The position numbers were made by a program, and so were the translations under genes. 64,000 bases of DNA from Eonycteris spelaea (taxonomy: Eukaryota; Chordata; Mammalia; Chiroptera; Pteropodidae). Position 1 is the stretch's first letter, and the number at the start of each line of letters is the position of its first letter. Of the stretch, positions 45,590 to 57,985 are shown piece after piece. The notes beneath the pieces were generated by a model. That model did not search any database. It was not told the DNA's origin and worked only from the letters and a program-made list of their open reading frames with translations. The stretch is taken from assembly GCA_003508835.1 (NCBI GenBank), contig PUFA01000077.1:5098001-5162000 (forward strand), written 5' to 3'.

Positions 45590-45855
45590 AACAGTTACAT
45601 AATTAGTTAAAGACTTCTCTCTATCCCCATCCCATTTCCTTTTCTAGAGGTAACCGATAAGCTGAAAAGCGTATCTTTCCCATCTTTTTTTACATTTTAA
45701 TAATTTTGTTACACATGCCTCCCTCATAATAACAATATAGTATCATTTATGTAATTTCAACTGCATAAATGGTATCTACTATACATATATAATATCCTAC
45801 AATTTGTTTTTTAACTCAATAATTCAATATTGCAATTTTTTATTATCCAGTATCT
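45590..45855 (-). mobile_element. Old LINE-1 3' region (antisense)
   Basis: 'ttttctagaggtaaccgataagctgaaaagcgtatctttcccatc', 'tcataataacaatatagtatcatttatgtaatttcaactgcataaatgg' and 'caatttgttttttaactcaataattcaatattgc' follow the antisense order of L1M 3' UTR. Confidence 0.55.
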
Positions 45856-46249
45856 ATACTTTTTCTCCTTTCCTGTATTTTATTAGATGATAAAAGTCTC
45901 TATTTTTTTTCTTTGTTATTTTGAAAGCTATTCTTCTATTCTTTCTGTGGTAACTCAAATGTTTCACGTACATATTTAGCTATATTATTTACTAATGGGG
46001 TCTAAAATTATCAAGTACCCTGGCTTATCTTGAACAGGACACAGATCTTAGCATGCCTTAAGCATAAAATAACCATCTTCCTTATTCCTTGACATAGCTT
46101 TCAAATTTTGAGATCGACTTAGAAAAAAAAAATGACACAATATTATTTTCTCTGAGTTTTTTCAATATTGTTATGTTCTCTGAGAAAATTGTATAATCAG
46201 GTTGTTTATATAGATAGAAGTGGACCTTCCATAATCCCCTTTCCTGCTC
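45856..46249. other. Unique AT-rich spacer
   Basis: Nothing recognised. Confidence 0.4.
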
Positions 46250-46605
46250 TTCCCTCTTCACCTAGTACAAGCCCAGTTCTTACAGCCTGTATCAAGGATC
46301 TGCTTCTAAAAATCCTTCACTGGCCATCTTAGCCCAGTGTTGGGTCAACATCTGAAATTCTTTTGCACTATTGACTTTGAATTTGATTTGACCATCAATT
46401 ATAAATTATATTCTAGTATCTTACAATCTTGGCTTTTAATTGAACTCTTTATTGCTGTATAGATAATTTTTTTATTTCTTCTTAAGTAGAGATTACATTC
46501 CTTGAGGAAAAGTGGCATAGTCTCATAATTTTTTGTAACCCCCTATGGGCTTCCACACAGCAGGTACTCAATAAATGCTTTCTTGATTATCTATCAGTAA
46601 GTGAA
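46250..46605 (+). mobile_element. L2 LINE 3' fragment
   Basis: 'aaaatccttcactggccatc' and the terminal 'gattacattccttgaggaaaagtggcatag' ... 'cacagcaggtactcaataaatgctttcttg' are L2-like in sense. The middle is decayed. Confidence 0.6.
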
Positions 46606-46979
46606 ACATCCCCAAAGGGATTGAAACCCAAGATTTAGTGCTTGGTCATGAAGGAGTCATGGTGTTAGCTGATGAATTGTGGAGACTTCATGCTGTGTAA
46701 CGTGAAGAGAAATATCTTAGACCAAGAGAGCAGTTTACCTAACACCAGACTATGCTAATCAAGCTGTTCAATTCCCTTTCTGTGAGCTCCTGAACATATG
46801 GATATAGTTAGACTTCTAGCACAGGACAAGGAGAAACACTGAGCCACTGAGCAGTGAGAGAGCCAAAAATCTCATGCAACTCTCAGTGAAGAGACTGACA
46901 ATGACCAAACTTATTAGGTGTGTTTGCGCAAGGCAGAGCTTACCAGTAATTTTTTTTCCTTTTAGCTTTCATAATGTTG
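46606..46979. other. Unique spacer
   Basis: Nothing recognised. Confidence 0.4.
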
Positions 46980-46992
46980 GTGTGTGTGTACG

Positions 46993-47030
<38 letters not shown>
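46980..47030. repeat. (TG)n-CGTGCGCG-(CA)n tract, perfect purine-pyrimidine alternation
   Basis: Every base from 46980 to 47030 alternates purine and pyrimidine. The left TG run, the GCGCGC centre and the right CA run are partly self-complementary (tgtgtgtgtacgtgcgcgca followed by cacaca), so both Z-DNA and a hairpin are possible. Confidence 0.95.
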
Positions 47031-47032
<2 letters not shown>

Positions 47033-47069
47033 CACATACAGAAATGTTGGGAATATAGAAGCAATGTAG

Positions 47070-47260
47070 CCCATTAGGAGGCATTGCAATGTAAAAGTTG
47101 GAATAAGACATATGTGGGTTTAAATTCTGGTTGTATGGCTTGGTTTTTGTGACCTGGGGAAAGTTACTTACATTGTTTGAGCATCAACTTCCTTATCTAG
47201 AAAATGAGTATAAAAATATTCAGCTCCTATAGAGTAGAAAAGATAGCACATGATAACTAA
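47070..47260 (+). repeat. MIR SINE
   Basis: 'gcattgcaatgtaaaagttggaataagacatatgtgggtttaaattctgg', 'gtgacctggggaaagttacttacattg' and 'cttccttatctagaaaatgagtataaaaat' give sense MIR. Confidence 0.85.
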
Positions 47261-47825
47261 TATTTAAATTTTTATTGATCTTATTGGATGGGGGAAAAAT
47301 AGACAAGAAGATACAGATGTTAGGGGAATGGTGTTCACTCATGAAAAGCTTCATGGGAGAATTGCTTTTCATGTGGGTGAAGAACTCCAGCCAAGGTCAG
47401 TCAGGTTAATTAGATAATAAAAGTTATAAATACCTTTTTTGGTTTACTTTTTTATTTTCCTAAAAACCACTGCTACCACAACTCCTTGCTTTGCTAACTG
47501 GAAAGGAAACACACCACGGATGAAAGGAAAGAACTTAGCTCTATTTTGCCTTCTCAAAATTAAGAGTCTCTTCAACTTTCCTGCGGTTCTCCTCAATTTT
47601 AATTTCTCATCACAAGGAGGATGCTCCAATATAATGAGTGAAACAGTAATAATGCAAGAAGGAGCAAAGCTTATAAGCATATTGTGAGATGCTAAGATTT
47701 TTGAATTGTTTTTATATAAAAACATATCCCAACTGGCTTCTCAAAAGTTTCTTACAGCAGGAGATTCTGTCACTGATTATATGTCCTGGTAGTTTTGCAG
47801 AGTCATGGATACAGCTAGAGAAGCT
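47261..47825. other. Unique sequence, nothing recognised
   Basis: Overlapping frames on opposite strands (47439-47725) are chance. No domain is recognised. Confidence 0.4.
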
Positions 47826-47995
47826 TCTTATATTCATTCACTCATGTATTCAACAAATATTTGGCCTATCTGTGAGCTCATAGTTATGAAAGACATTGCA
47901 GTTTAGACACCTACACTCTTTTGATCTAAATGAGTTCAAAGTTTAACCTAATACTTGGCATGTAGTAGGAATTTATCACGTAATTGTTGAGAGAA
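47826..47995. mobile_element. L2-like fragments, mixed
   Basis: 'attcattcactcatgtattcaacaaatatttgg' looks like an antisense L2 3' end, while 'aatacttggcatgtagtaggaatttatcacgtaattgttgag' looks like a sense L2 3' end. Two scraps side by side. Low resolution. Confidence 0.45.
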
Positions 47996-48439
47996 TAGAT
48001 AATGTAAGAGCAAATGTCTGTAGGCATAGACAAGTAAGTCAATGTCCTCTATATCACAATTTTGCATGAGTAACTATGCTGGAAGTTTTCATGGGGATCA
48101 AGCATGGTCTTTTCGAAACATGTATGACTGTAATTTGTAGTCATTACCTCTTTTGAATTCATGAAGTCATTATACTTTTCCCCTCCTGGAGCTCTCTTCT
48201 CATTTGCTGTTTTATGGTGGAGATGGGTTTTACAAACAGAAAGCATTTACAAACCAGGTCATGAAAAATTGCCAACACAGATGGTATGTGGTAAATGTGA
48301 AGAGGTGGTTTGGGTCTCGGTTCCTTCACTGAGTTACTGTGTATGATGTTCACTAAGGCCCTTTACCTCTGTGAGCATCAAATCTCTGAGCTGAGAATGA
48401 GAAAAAGAAGTTTACTCAACCCTTTTTTTCCCTTTCTCT
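47996..48439. other. Unique sequence
   Basis: Nothing recognised. Short frames on both strands between 48049 and 48353 are chance. Confidence 0.4.
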
Positions 48440-48469
48440 AAAATGTAAAGTGACATTGACGTTCAAAGA

Positions 48470-48785
48470 ACAGGGGCATTAGATAAGGCAACGTGATGAA
48501 GAAAATGCTAGGCGGGCACCGTTCAAACTCTAACTGCTCTGCCAGCAGTGTGACTCAGGGCCGGCTGCTCAGTGAAATCTCAGAGAAGCAATGTGATGCT
48601 GTGGGTAAGAGCCCAGGCTTAGGTGGGGTTCCCATCCCAGTTTCACCATTGAGTAACCCTGTGAATTGAGACATCCCTTTACTGGCTCTTCGCTTCTTCC
48701 CTCAAGTTTAAAAGTGCACTTAAACCACAGGCTTGATCTAAAGATTAAATAAATGAACATTGAAAAAGTAGAATAATACCTGAAT
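48470..48785 (+). repeat. Two adjacent MIR SINE copies
   Basis: The first (about 48478-48575) has 'gggcaccgttcaaactctaactgctctgccagcagtgtgactcaggg'. The second (about 48583-48780) has 'aagcaatgtgatgctgtgggtaagagcccaggcttaggtgg' through 'aagattaaataaatgaac'. Both sense. Confidence 0.8.
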
Positions 48786-48797
48786 ATATATGTTAGC

Positions 48798-48882
48798 TTT
48801 TAAATACATGTGTGTATATATATGTATATATGCATGTATGTATACATGTATGTCTATATACATGTGTGTATATTATTTAGAG
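48798..48882. repeat. (TATG)n/(TA)n mixed tract
   Basis: TATATATATGTATATATGCATGTATGTATACATGTATG-like units, imperfect. Confidence 0.88.
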
Positions 48883-50424
48883 CTAAAGGTATACTAAATA
48901 TGTATATAGTATGCATATTATATAATATACCTCTCTAGCTTTTACATCTCTAGCCCTCATAATTCCTCAGTTAGGATGATGATGCTACACTGTTGGTTTT
49001 ATTGTTTTTTGTAGGGTTTTAAAGAATGTATAGGCCTTCCATTATCATCACGGCATCCACTTGCTGAGAGCTAAGCATAGGTTAGGCAATACCCTGGTTA
49101 CTTTATATGGCGTTGTTGTTTTTCGGAGTAGGTGAATTGAAGAAGGTTTTACAGAGATGCAACTGGGACTCGATTGTGAAGGACTGTTAAGGTTTATAAT
49201 AACATTCTCCCTAAATATTTAGCATGTTATTTTTGAAAGCAAACTCTGTGTGATGATACTCTACCAGGAAAGAGATGAATAAGAGAGATTAATATATGTT
49301 TAGCATATATTTCTGAAGAAGACCTAGCCAACATAAAAATTAAATCATTTGGTAGCAAAAACTTCTGTAAAGTAAATGGAGCAATGAGAAGAAATCATGA
49401 CTCATGGGAGAGAACAGAAAATGAAATTTAGAAACTAAAACAGATAAAATTTATAGGCACTGAAGATTCTTTTGAGTATTTATTAGAGTAATATTGTTCT
49501 TGACATATCATTCCAAAGTCAAATAATATATATTCCTTTGACTTATTTTATAACTACTTTCCCTTGATATTTAACCTGCATCTTGAATGTCTGCAGTCTC
49601 CTCCCCCAAGCTGCTCTCCGTTTTCAGGTTCTCTGACAGGCGGATGATCCAAAATGTGATGAATCCACACTGGATTGTGTCTACACTGTGTCAGACAAGT
49701 GAGGCATTTGACAATATTTATTTGAATTTCTCACTTAGTTTATGGTTAGATAGGTACAACCATAGATGCTTGAAGTGCTTTCAGTTCTAAACATCCTGCT
49801 GGAGTTTGGAAGGAAGCTTCAGGTGTGGGCTGAGTTCAGGACTCCGGGTGGGTGTGGTTTAATACGTCCACCGTTTCTTCGATCTCTTTGACCACATGCG
49901 CCTGAACACAAGAAAGCCTTGTGAGTCTTGGGAGGGGAAATTGAACAGCTGGAAATGAGGCCAGAGGGTTAGCTTTGATGCTGTGCTGATCCCACCTCAC
50001 TGCTCAAGCAATTTCAGATGGGGCGCACGTGAACACTGCGAGGACGTATTCTCAAAGCATAAGTGATGTGCAGGAAACCGAGATACATTCAAAACCAAAC
50101 AGCTAGGGAACATCCGGCACCAGTTTTGCATTTTCTTTTAATTCTTTTAAAATGGGGGTTGTGGAAAGAGGAAAATAGAGCTATTTTGAAGTCCTTCTCA
50201 CACTGGGGTTACAGAAGCTGCTTCCTAAGGAAAAATCAATGGAAACTCACGTTCCTGAGAAACTCTCTGTGCTAGATTTTATGTACTCTGACAAGCATCA
50301 TCTCAAGATGCAACTGAATAAATGGTACCATCTAAATTTGAACCCTAGTTTTCAGTGTATGACGATCACATACTTGTTCACCAATGTAATCCTAACAAAT
50401 CCATTTGATATGTATGTAGTGGTG
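48883..50424. other. Unique sequence, including a slightly GC-richer block
   Basis: 49830-50060 has a few CpGs (ctccgggtggg, acgtccaccg, ggggcgcacgtg) and no recognised repeat. Frames 49587-49790, 50063-50275 and 50239-50427 lack known domains. No gene is supported. Confidence 0.35.
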
Positions 50425-50640
50425 TAAAAGCATGAGTTCCGGTCCAGAACTTCATTATTTCTTGGCACGTGACTTTGATGAATGTCTATCTGTGCCACGT
50501 TTTTCTCATTCATAAAAGAAGAATGAAGATAATAGTGACTACCTGAGAGGATTACCTACTATAGTAAATGTAAAACACTAAAACTAGGACAGTGTGCAAT
50601 GTATGCCCACTGGTAGTATTCTAACATCGCATTATTGAAG
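50425..50640 (+). repeat. MIR SINE
   Basis: 'agcatgagttccggtccagaacttcattatttcttggcacgtgactttg', 'cattcataaaagaagaatgaagataatagtgactacctgagagg' and 'acagtgtgcaatgtatgccc' are diverged but ordered. Confidence 0.75.
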
Positions 50641-51067
50641 AAGGCTTTCAAAGTCTTGCCCAAGAACTTACGGATAACAGGTGGCAGTATTTGACAGTAA
50701 GGTTCACTTTCCTAACTCTGATTCATTCTCTTAGTTTTTGAATACACATGTCCTTTAATGCACTGTGTTTAACATGGAGGAGAAAGATGCAAGACGTGTT
50801 GCCTGCTTGTAAGATATTTTTCTGGTCTCTTTTTTCTTAGGGTTGAAGGGCACTTGTGTCATAAGAAGCTATGGGAAAAAAAAGAGTGTTGACCTATATC
50901 TTAGTTAACACTTATTAACCCTTACCCACGAAGATCAGTAAACACTCACGGAATACATTCAAAAGTATGAAGATTTTCGCCATATCAAAAAGATTACAGT
51001 GAATGATGAATAAGACAGAGTTAGTTAATAGAAAGCTTTAAGTTTGGCAACTAGCAAATTCCCTGGA
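50641..51067. other. Unique sequence
   Basis: Nothing recognised. Confidence 0.4.
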
Positions 51068-51087
51068 TATCCCATTATAATGGGATA
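51068..51087. repeat. 20-bp perfect palindrome
   Basis: tatcccatta is followed directly by its exact reverse complement taatgggata, with no spacer. In double-stranded form it could be a dimer binding site. The nearest neighbours are not repeats that I recognise. Confidence 0.95.
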
Positions 51088-51269
51088 AGTAAATTAGGAA
51101 GGATAATAATACCTTAATTCTTTTAAGAAACAGGGTGGGGTCCTTTGGCTAGACCAGAGGAAGATACATAACAAATAGGCTAGATTAGAATGGAGGAGTA
51201 AGTACAGGAGCAAGGTAAAGGAGGTAAACAAAATTATTCTCTTTACGTGAATCTGTCAATTTCACTCAT
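51088..51269. other. Unique spacer
   Basis: Nothing recognised. Confidence 0.4.
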
Positions 51270-51605
51270 CCAATACAATTCAATGATTTCCATTGCTGAA
51301 AGGCTAAAATTCAAGATGCTCAAAAGGGATCGAAATGTTTTCAGGAACTGAGTTTGCCCACCTCATCTCTTGTCTATCTGCCACTCCCTCTGCTCTATAC
51401 TTAAGAAATACTGAATTGCTCATCCGCACATGAGTCATCTTTCACACTTCTTCCACTGCCTGCTATTCTTTTGACCCCAGTTTGTTCCAGACTAAGCTCT
51501 TCTCACTCTGTCAACCTCAACCGAGGCTCATCCCTTTCAGGCAGACTTTGCCGATGGTGTTAGAAGCCCTGCTCACATGCACATAGCATCTTTAGCATTG
51601 CTCTT
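51270..51605 (+). mobile_element. L2 LINE ORF2 C-terminal fragment
   Basis: 'ctgaaaggctaaaattcaagatgctc', 'cctcatctcttgtctatctgccactccc', 'cagactaagctcttctcac' and 'tcatccctttcaggcagactttgcc' follow L2 order, strongly diverged. It may continue to about 51870. Confidence 0.6.
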
Positions 51606-51655
51606 TTTCCACCATCATCCTAACGTTCTGTTTCCACCATCATCCTAACGTTCTG
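51606..51655. repeat. Exact 25-bp tandem duplication
   Basis: The unit beginning tttccaccatcatcc and ending taacgttctg occupies 51606-51630 and is repeated without change at 51631-51655. Identity suggests a recent duplication event. Confidence 0.98.
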
Positions 51656-51869
51656 CTCTCTTTCCACTTCCAAATTTAGGTTTCTTAAGAAACTTTCCTG
51701 GCAATTGGCCCCGACTTCCCCTTTTCTGGTGGTGATTAGGAGCCACATCTCTTTTTCTAGTGATCTCTGGGGCAGTAAAGAGAGTAAAGCCCTATATATC
51801 CTCACACAAGTAATAGTGTCCTCTCTTTCCTCCTCATATACCCCAACTCCAGGATCTAAAACCCACCTC

Positions 51870-51995
51870 TGTGGGTTCAAATCCTGAATTTTCTCCTTTG
51901 GTCAAGGTATATAACTTCTCTGGCCTCAGTTTGATTATCTAAAGGATAACAAATGAATAATGGTACTAATAGTACAATAGTATTATCATAGGAGA
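51870..51995 (+). repeat. MIR SINE fragment
   Basis: 'gtgggttcaaatcctgaattttctcctttggtcaaggtatataacttctctggcctcagtttgattatctaaagg' is sense MIR. Confidence 0.85.
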
Positions 51996-52084
51996 ACTAT
52001 ACAGATATAGTATATATATTCTTTTATTATATATACTACATTGATGTTTTATATGGTCAATTATGTATTTGTGCCACTCTCTTA
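51996..52084. other. AT-rich spacer
   Basis: A short (TA) run near 52008-52031. Nothing else. Confidence 0.4.
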
Positions 52085-52440
52085 GAGCTTTTAGAGTAAT
52101 GCTGTCCAACTGAAATATAATGCAAGCCACAAATCAAGGTCACTTAATGTTAGATTTTCTTGTAGCCATATTAAAAAAGGAAAATAGTAAATTAATTTTA
52201 ATAATACATTTTAACACAATATACACAAAGTATTATTTCAAAATGTAGTTAGGATAAATGACATATAAACAAATAGAAAGAAATGTAATAAATATAAACA
52301 ACTAATATTTAATATGTATATTTTGTAGTAAGTTCTCAAAATCCAGTGTGCATATTATATTTTCAGCACATTTCAATATGGGAACTTGCCACATTTCAAA
52401 TGCTCACTTATCGTATGTGCTTAGTGGTTAAGGTGTACAT
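52085..52440. mobile_element. hAT-type non-autonomous DNA transposon
   Basis: 'gctgtccaactgaaatataatgcaagccac', 'cttgtagccatattaaaaaaggaaaatagtaaattaattttaataatac' and 'aaaatccagtgtgcatattatattttcagcacatttcaatatgggaacttgccacatttcaaatgctcac' match a hAT-derived mammalian family (MER3/MER33-like group) as I recall it. The exact name is uncertain. No coding capacity. Confidence 0.65.
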
Positions 52441-54069
52441 GGATGCACACACAAGTCTAGAGGACATGGACCATTCCACTTCATTTCCTCATCCTTCCAG
52501 TGTAAAGACAGAGGACTTGTGGTACGGGAGTACTTAAATACATATTTTTAATAACGGATTACATTAATAAAAAATAATCCAAGAATAGAAAATTATTTAT
52601 AAATATTAAAGATATGAATATATTTAAATAAGGAAGATGTACCACTTTGTGATTGGTATATTATTTTATGGTTCCATAAACTTAGAAATAAGGTGCATTT
52701 CTGATGTAAATATAATACTTCCCAGCAGAGGGCAGAGGTCTTAACCTGTAAATCAGTGAGAGCTTAATGGTTCCAAACAGCTTATTCAGATTAGGGGAAC
52801 TATTTATACCTAAACTTTAGAAATGGAAAACCAATAATATTTCTCATAATCATACGATTTCATCGCACTGATAGCTCAAACACCTTAGTCAGTGAGTATA
52901 TCAGGAGTGGGGTGGGGCTGTATGCCTTTTCCTTTCTGGTTTAATCTAACTTAATAAATGACTCAATATTTAATAGAGAACTAATCTAAGTGGGATTGGC
53001 AACTCCATTAGGCGAGAGTTCACACAGGAAGGTCTGCTCCCTTCCACTTTTCTCTCTAGAGATCATTGTATTTGTGGTTTTCTAAGTTTCACAAACGGTT
53101 GACTTAAACCTCTTTGTCAGTGTCTCTGCACTCACAAAATTTCTGTCTTCATCTCTCTCTTACTCTCTTCCTGCTTTTATTATTATTTTTTGCATGCTTT
53201 ATAAAAGCATGCAGAGGAAAATGGAAAATAATGGGATTCAGACATTTTTCAGATCCGGAAAGAGTGTATTTTAAAGTTCCAAGACTGTTTTCAAGCAAAC
53301 ATGCCAGAACGTAGGCATCTACATGAGTGGTGGTTTCCAATACGATCCCCTCAGAAAGCATTTCACTTTTCCTCACAATATTGCCATGATAAAAATATTT
53401 CTGTGACTTCCAAAGGTGCTGATTTCAGAGCCCGCTTTTAAGTAACTCCAGAATACCAGTCGTTTCATCAGTACACCTTGTTTTCTTTCCAAAACACTGC
53501 ATTACTTAGTTTAATTATCCACATTTGTTTGTAAGACTGAAGTGTGGAAAATTTTTTGCTTATTTAAAAAATAATATTCACCTACAAAAAAAAAAGATTT
53601 TTAAAATATTGTGGAGAAAGTTCCCAAAAGATGTTGAAAAATAATGTATTATTAGAATAAGGATTCGGTCTCTCAAAGGAACTCTTTTGAAACAGAATCT
53701 CTTATTTAAGTGAGAGGTTCAGGTGTCACTATACAAAAGTTAGGCTCACCTCTAAGTAACTTCAAGTTAAAAGAAGAGACTGCAGATAATATTAATTGTA
53801 CTTGACAATGTCTTCTGACAAAACCAGTGAAAATTGTGACCCAGAAGATGACGTAAGCAATAACACCTCATACTTTGTTAAGCACACAACTTCTGCTACC
53901 TTGCTAATAATAGCAGACCTTGCTAGACTATGAGGTCTTATACAACAAGCTTGGATTTACCTGAATCTATTTGCAAGTCCTTTCCTGCCTGACTCTGTGA
54001 AGTTATAGTCACGTCTATCCACTCTGCTTTCTAACCAAGCTAGACTTTATTTTCTACATATTTCTTTTT
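52441..54069. other. Unique sequence, nothing recognised apart from one inverted repeat
   Basis: AT-rich. Frames 53114-53314 and 53149-53376 are chance. 53191-53213 is listed separately. No gene is supported. Confidence 0.4.
53191..53213. repeat. Perfect inverted repeat, 10-bp arms and 3-nt loop
   Basis: tgcatgcttt (53191-53200), ata, aaagcatgca (53204-53213). It includes a TATAAAA word and lies 3' of a T-rich run. Confidence 0.95.
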
Positions 54070-54355
54070 CAGCTTAGTTCAACATCCACTGACTGAACAC
54101 TGACTCTGCCAACTGGAAACCAAAGATGAATGTAATAATGCCCTTGAGCACAGGGAGCTTAAAGTTGAGTCAGACACTTAAATGGTTCCTTTTAATTTCT
54201 CATAGTCAGTACTATGGTAGAGGGACGCAGTGGTTTCTATGAAAGGAGATTCATTTATTCACCATATATTATTATACATTCACTATGGGGAAAGCACTAA
54301 AAATTTCAGGTGCCTATGTGGAGTTTAGCTCCTGGCTGGAGCTTATAGAGAAGTT
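54070..54355 (-). mobile_element. L2 LINE 3' end fragments (antisense)
   Basis: 'aacatccactgactgaacactgactctgccaactggaaaccaaagatgaatg' with 'gagcacagggagcttaaagttgagtcag', then a second scrap 'ttcatttattcaccatatattattatacattcactatggggaaagcac'. Both read as antisense L2. Confidence 0.7.
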
Positions 54356-55189
<834 letters not shown>

Positions 55190-56159
55190 ATAATACAAAA
55201 TGAGATGACCTTACTTCTACAACCTCACTTTCTTTCTCTAGCTTTCTTTGCTTTTACTCTGACTCTATGTATCATAAAAGAGGAAAAATAAGATCGATCT
55301 TGGCTGAGAGGAGGGCATTGAGGGATGGCAATAAGAGAAGCCTCTTTGGAAGCCTGAAGTAGTCAAAGAGTTTGCAAAACTCCCCTATTATTAATTTTTT
55401 CTTTATATATGCAATTTGCTACTCTCACACACAATGAGATGAAACATTTTCTTAATCCAAGGTAAACTAAACCCAAGTTCTTCAAGCAAACCATTGATTT
55501 CATGGTGGTTTTCCATTAATAAACTCAGTGGAAGTACGTCTTATACTTTATTTACAGTTCCCATTGCCATAAATTGATGTCCAAAGGCTTAGAATCTTGT
55601 TTTTATTAAAATCAGAACCTGATGCTCTAGCAAAGGGAGTTGTTAGATGTGGCTTTGCCCCCAACAATGTTTTCCAAATAATCTGTTGCAAATGTTGAAA
55701 CAGGGTACCAGTGAGGCATGTTCTGTAAGGATTTGGGTAATAGAGATCTGTGTCTTGGATAACAAACTAATACAATGACATCTACTGTTGGCTCCTTCAG
55801 TCTTTAAGTTTCTTGGTTTTTAGAGAGGGCTCTGGGTATGTTTCAGCTTGGAAAGAGCCACAGGAAGAAAAACAAGTCTTTTTATTGACTTGAACTTTAG
55901 TTTGTTTTCTAGGAAATGTGTTGTGTTAGTTCACATTTTGCTCCATTTTTTTCTGCATTTCTAAAACGATACTATAGTTTAAACCATATTTTGGTGTTTG
56001 ATGATAATCTTGTTGCTTTTTCTTGTTTTATGTGATCACATTGTGTCCATTAATGGATTATAAAATACGAAGAAAGATATATCTCACACATTTCTAGTGT
56101 ATTTCTTGGATATACAATGACTCCTCAAAAAATACAAAGGTGGAAATTTTGAGAGAAGT
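55190..56159. other. Repeat-poor block, candidate conserved non-coding sequence
   Basis: 55600-55800 lacks repeat hallmarks. No gene or RNA was recognised. Confidence 0.35.
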
Positions 56160-56340
56160 AAAATAGAAGGAATTGAGGGCTTTCTATGTTCCAGGTAATG
56201 TGCTAAGATGTGTCAATGTATTGTTTTTTACCGAACCCTCGCAACAATGCAGTGCTTTCTTATCCTTAATTTTTCAGTAAAGATTTTGAGATTTGGTCAA
56301 TTTTTATTTGACTTATTCCACTAAATAGTACATCTGAGAT
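56160..56340 (-). repeat. MIR SINE fragment (antisense)
   Basis: 'gggctttctatgttccaggtaatgtgctaagatgtgtcaatgtattg' and 'aaccctcgcaacaatgcagtg' are antisense MIR. Diverged. Confidence 0.6.
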
Positions 56341-57854
56341 GCTGTATTTTTTCTGCTTACTTTTTATTTCATAAAATACTTTTTTCTATCTTTATATATT
56401 TATTTATGTTAACATCTACATATATTTTGAATGCTGACTTGGTTGGGTACAGAATATTTTTTTTTCCTAACATTACCCTCAAACCTGCTGTGTCAGTTAA
56501 CCCTTCTCTGCCTTTAACAGAATCTCAGATAGTCCTAGCTACTGAAGTCTCAGCTAGTCAGTCTTCAGTTTCAGAAGAAATTTTCCAATTCAAAATTTCT
56601 CCTTCTTCCAGGTCCTACTTGACTCTCAACTTCCACAGTTGAGCTATGGAAAAAAGGAAATATAGTGCATACTTCACCTCTCACCCCTCCTCTGTTCTGT
56701 TCTTCTTTTCTTCCTCAATTCCAGCAATGTTTTTGGATTTTCCATGTTTAGGAAAGTAAAAATGGATGAGAGGAATGGGCTGGTTACATTAACCACTCAG
56801 TGCCACTGTGTGGTACATGACCCAAATTCAGATGTCGGTGAAGATTTAAACATAAAATAAACTGTTAGTTTGTTTTATTATGAAGAAAGATATACTTAAT
56901 ATGGCTTTTTATTTAGAAAAATCTGGAGAATAAATGTGAGAAGAACTTATTGAGAAGTAAATTACAGAGGTAAAGGGGGAAATGCATTAAAGGAAGAGTT
57001 CAATGAAGAAGACATTCAGAGAATTAGAATTGGTGAAACGTTTAAATGAAAGAGAAAAAAAGATTTATGAAATTTATGCAAGGGTATTGATATGAATAAA
57101 ATGGAGTGGACATGTGAAGTCAGTTCTGGGCTGACAAAAGAGATAAAGGAAATGCAGACTGGAAGACCATCTGTCTTTCATTTCCCAAGTACATGTTCAT
57201 TGAAATTCTCATTCACAGCATATGAGGATTTGATGCGGGATTCTGTAATTGCTCAGACTCTATAAAGAGCCTGGGAAGCAAGGAATAATAGACAAACACA
57301 CAATGGGGATTGTGTGTTGAAGGCTAAGAAAGGAATATAAGGAAAAATGATATGTGCTTTCATATAGAAAAAAAATATAGTAAGTTTTACAAACCCATGT
57401 GAATTTTATTTCTGAAGAATTTTCTTATTTCTCATCTTACCGAAGTTTAGGTAACCTGTCCTCTGAGAACGTCAGCATGTCAATTGCTTATTGTTTTGTG
57501 GCTTATTGTGTGGTCTATTGGAATCAGATCTGAAAACTTTTATCTGGTTATATTTATTCAAAAATTATTTTCGAGTGGCTTCAGATTTCACTGTAAACAT
57601 TCACAGAAACATAAGAGGTATTTTGCTAATACTTTTAAAGAACACCACACAATATTAAATTAAGAAAAATAAAATCATTTATAATAGGGTGTCTGTTTTG
57701 GTACCTGAGTCTGTGGTGGCAGAATGGATCAGAAACTACATGTTACTATATTGCATTAATCCTATTTTTTAAATTACTGAGATTGAAATATATAATAATT
57801 TTTGGATATTGCTCCTCAGTCCTTGAATGTCAATTAGTTCTTAGTAGTGGTAAC
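56341..57854. other. Unique sequence, nothing recognised
   Basis: No supported gene or repeat. The frame at 56406-56642 has no domain I know. Confidence 0.4.

Positions 57855-57903
<49 letters not shown>
57855..57903. repeat. (AGT)n trinucleotide repeat
   Basis: About 16 AGT/GTA units, adjoining the (AAG)n tract after a short gatgataa-like spacer. Confidence 0.97.
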
Positions 57904-57907
57904 ATGA

Positions 57908-57908
<1 letters not shown>

Positions 57909-57938
<30 letters not shown>

Positions 57939-57985
57939 AAGAAGAAGAAGAAGAAGAAGAAGAAGAAGAAGAAGAAGAAGAAGAA
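57909..57985. repeat. (AAG)n trinucleotide repeat
   Basis: About 25 uninterrupted GAA/AAG units on the plus strand, a pure purine tract of the kind able to form triplex structures. The 'Ser-Lys' frame spanning 57783-58004 is only simple sequence. Confidence 0.98.
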
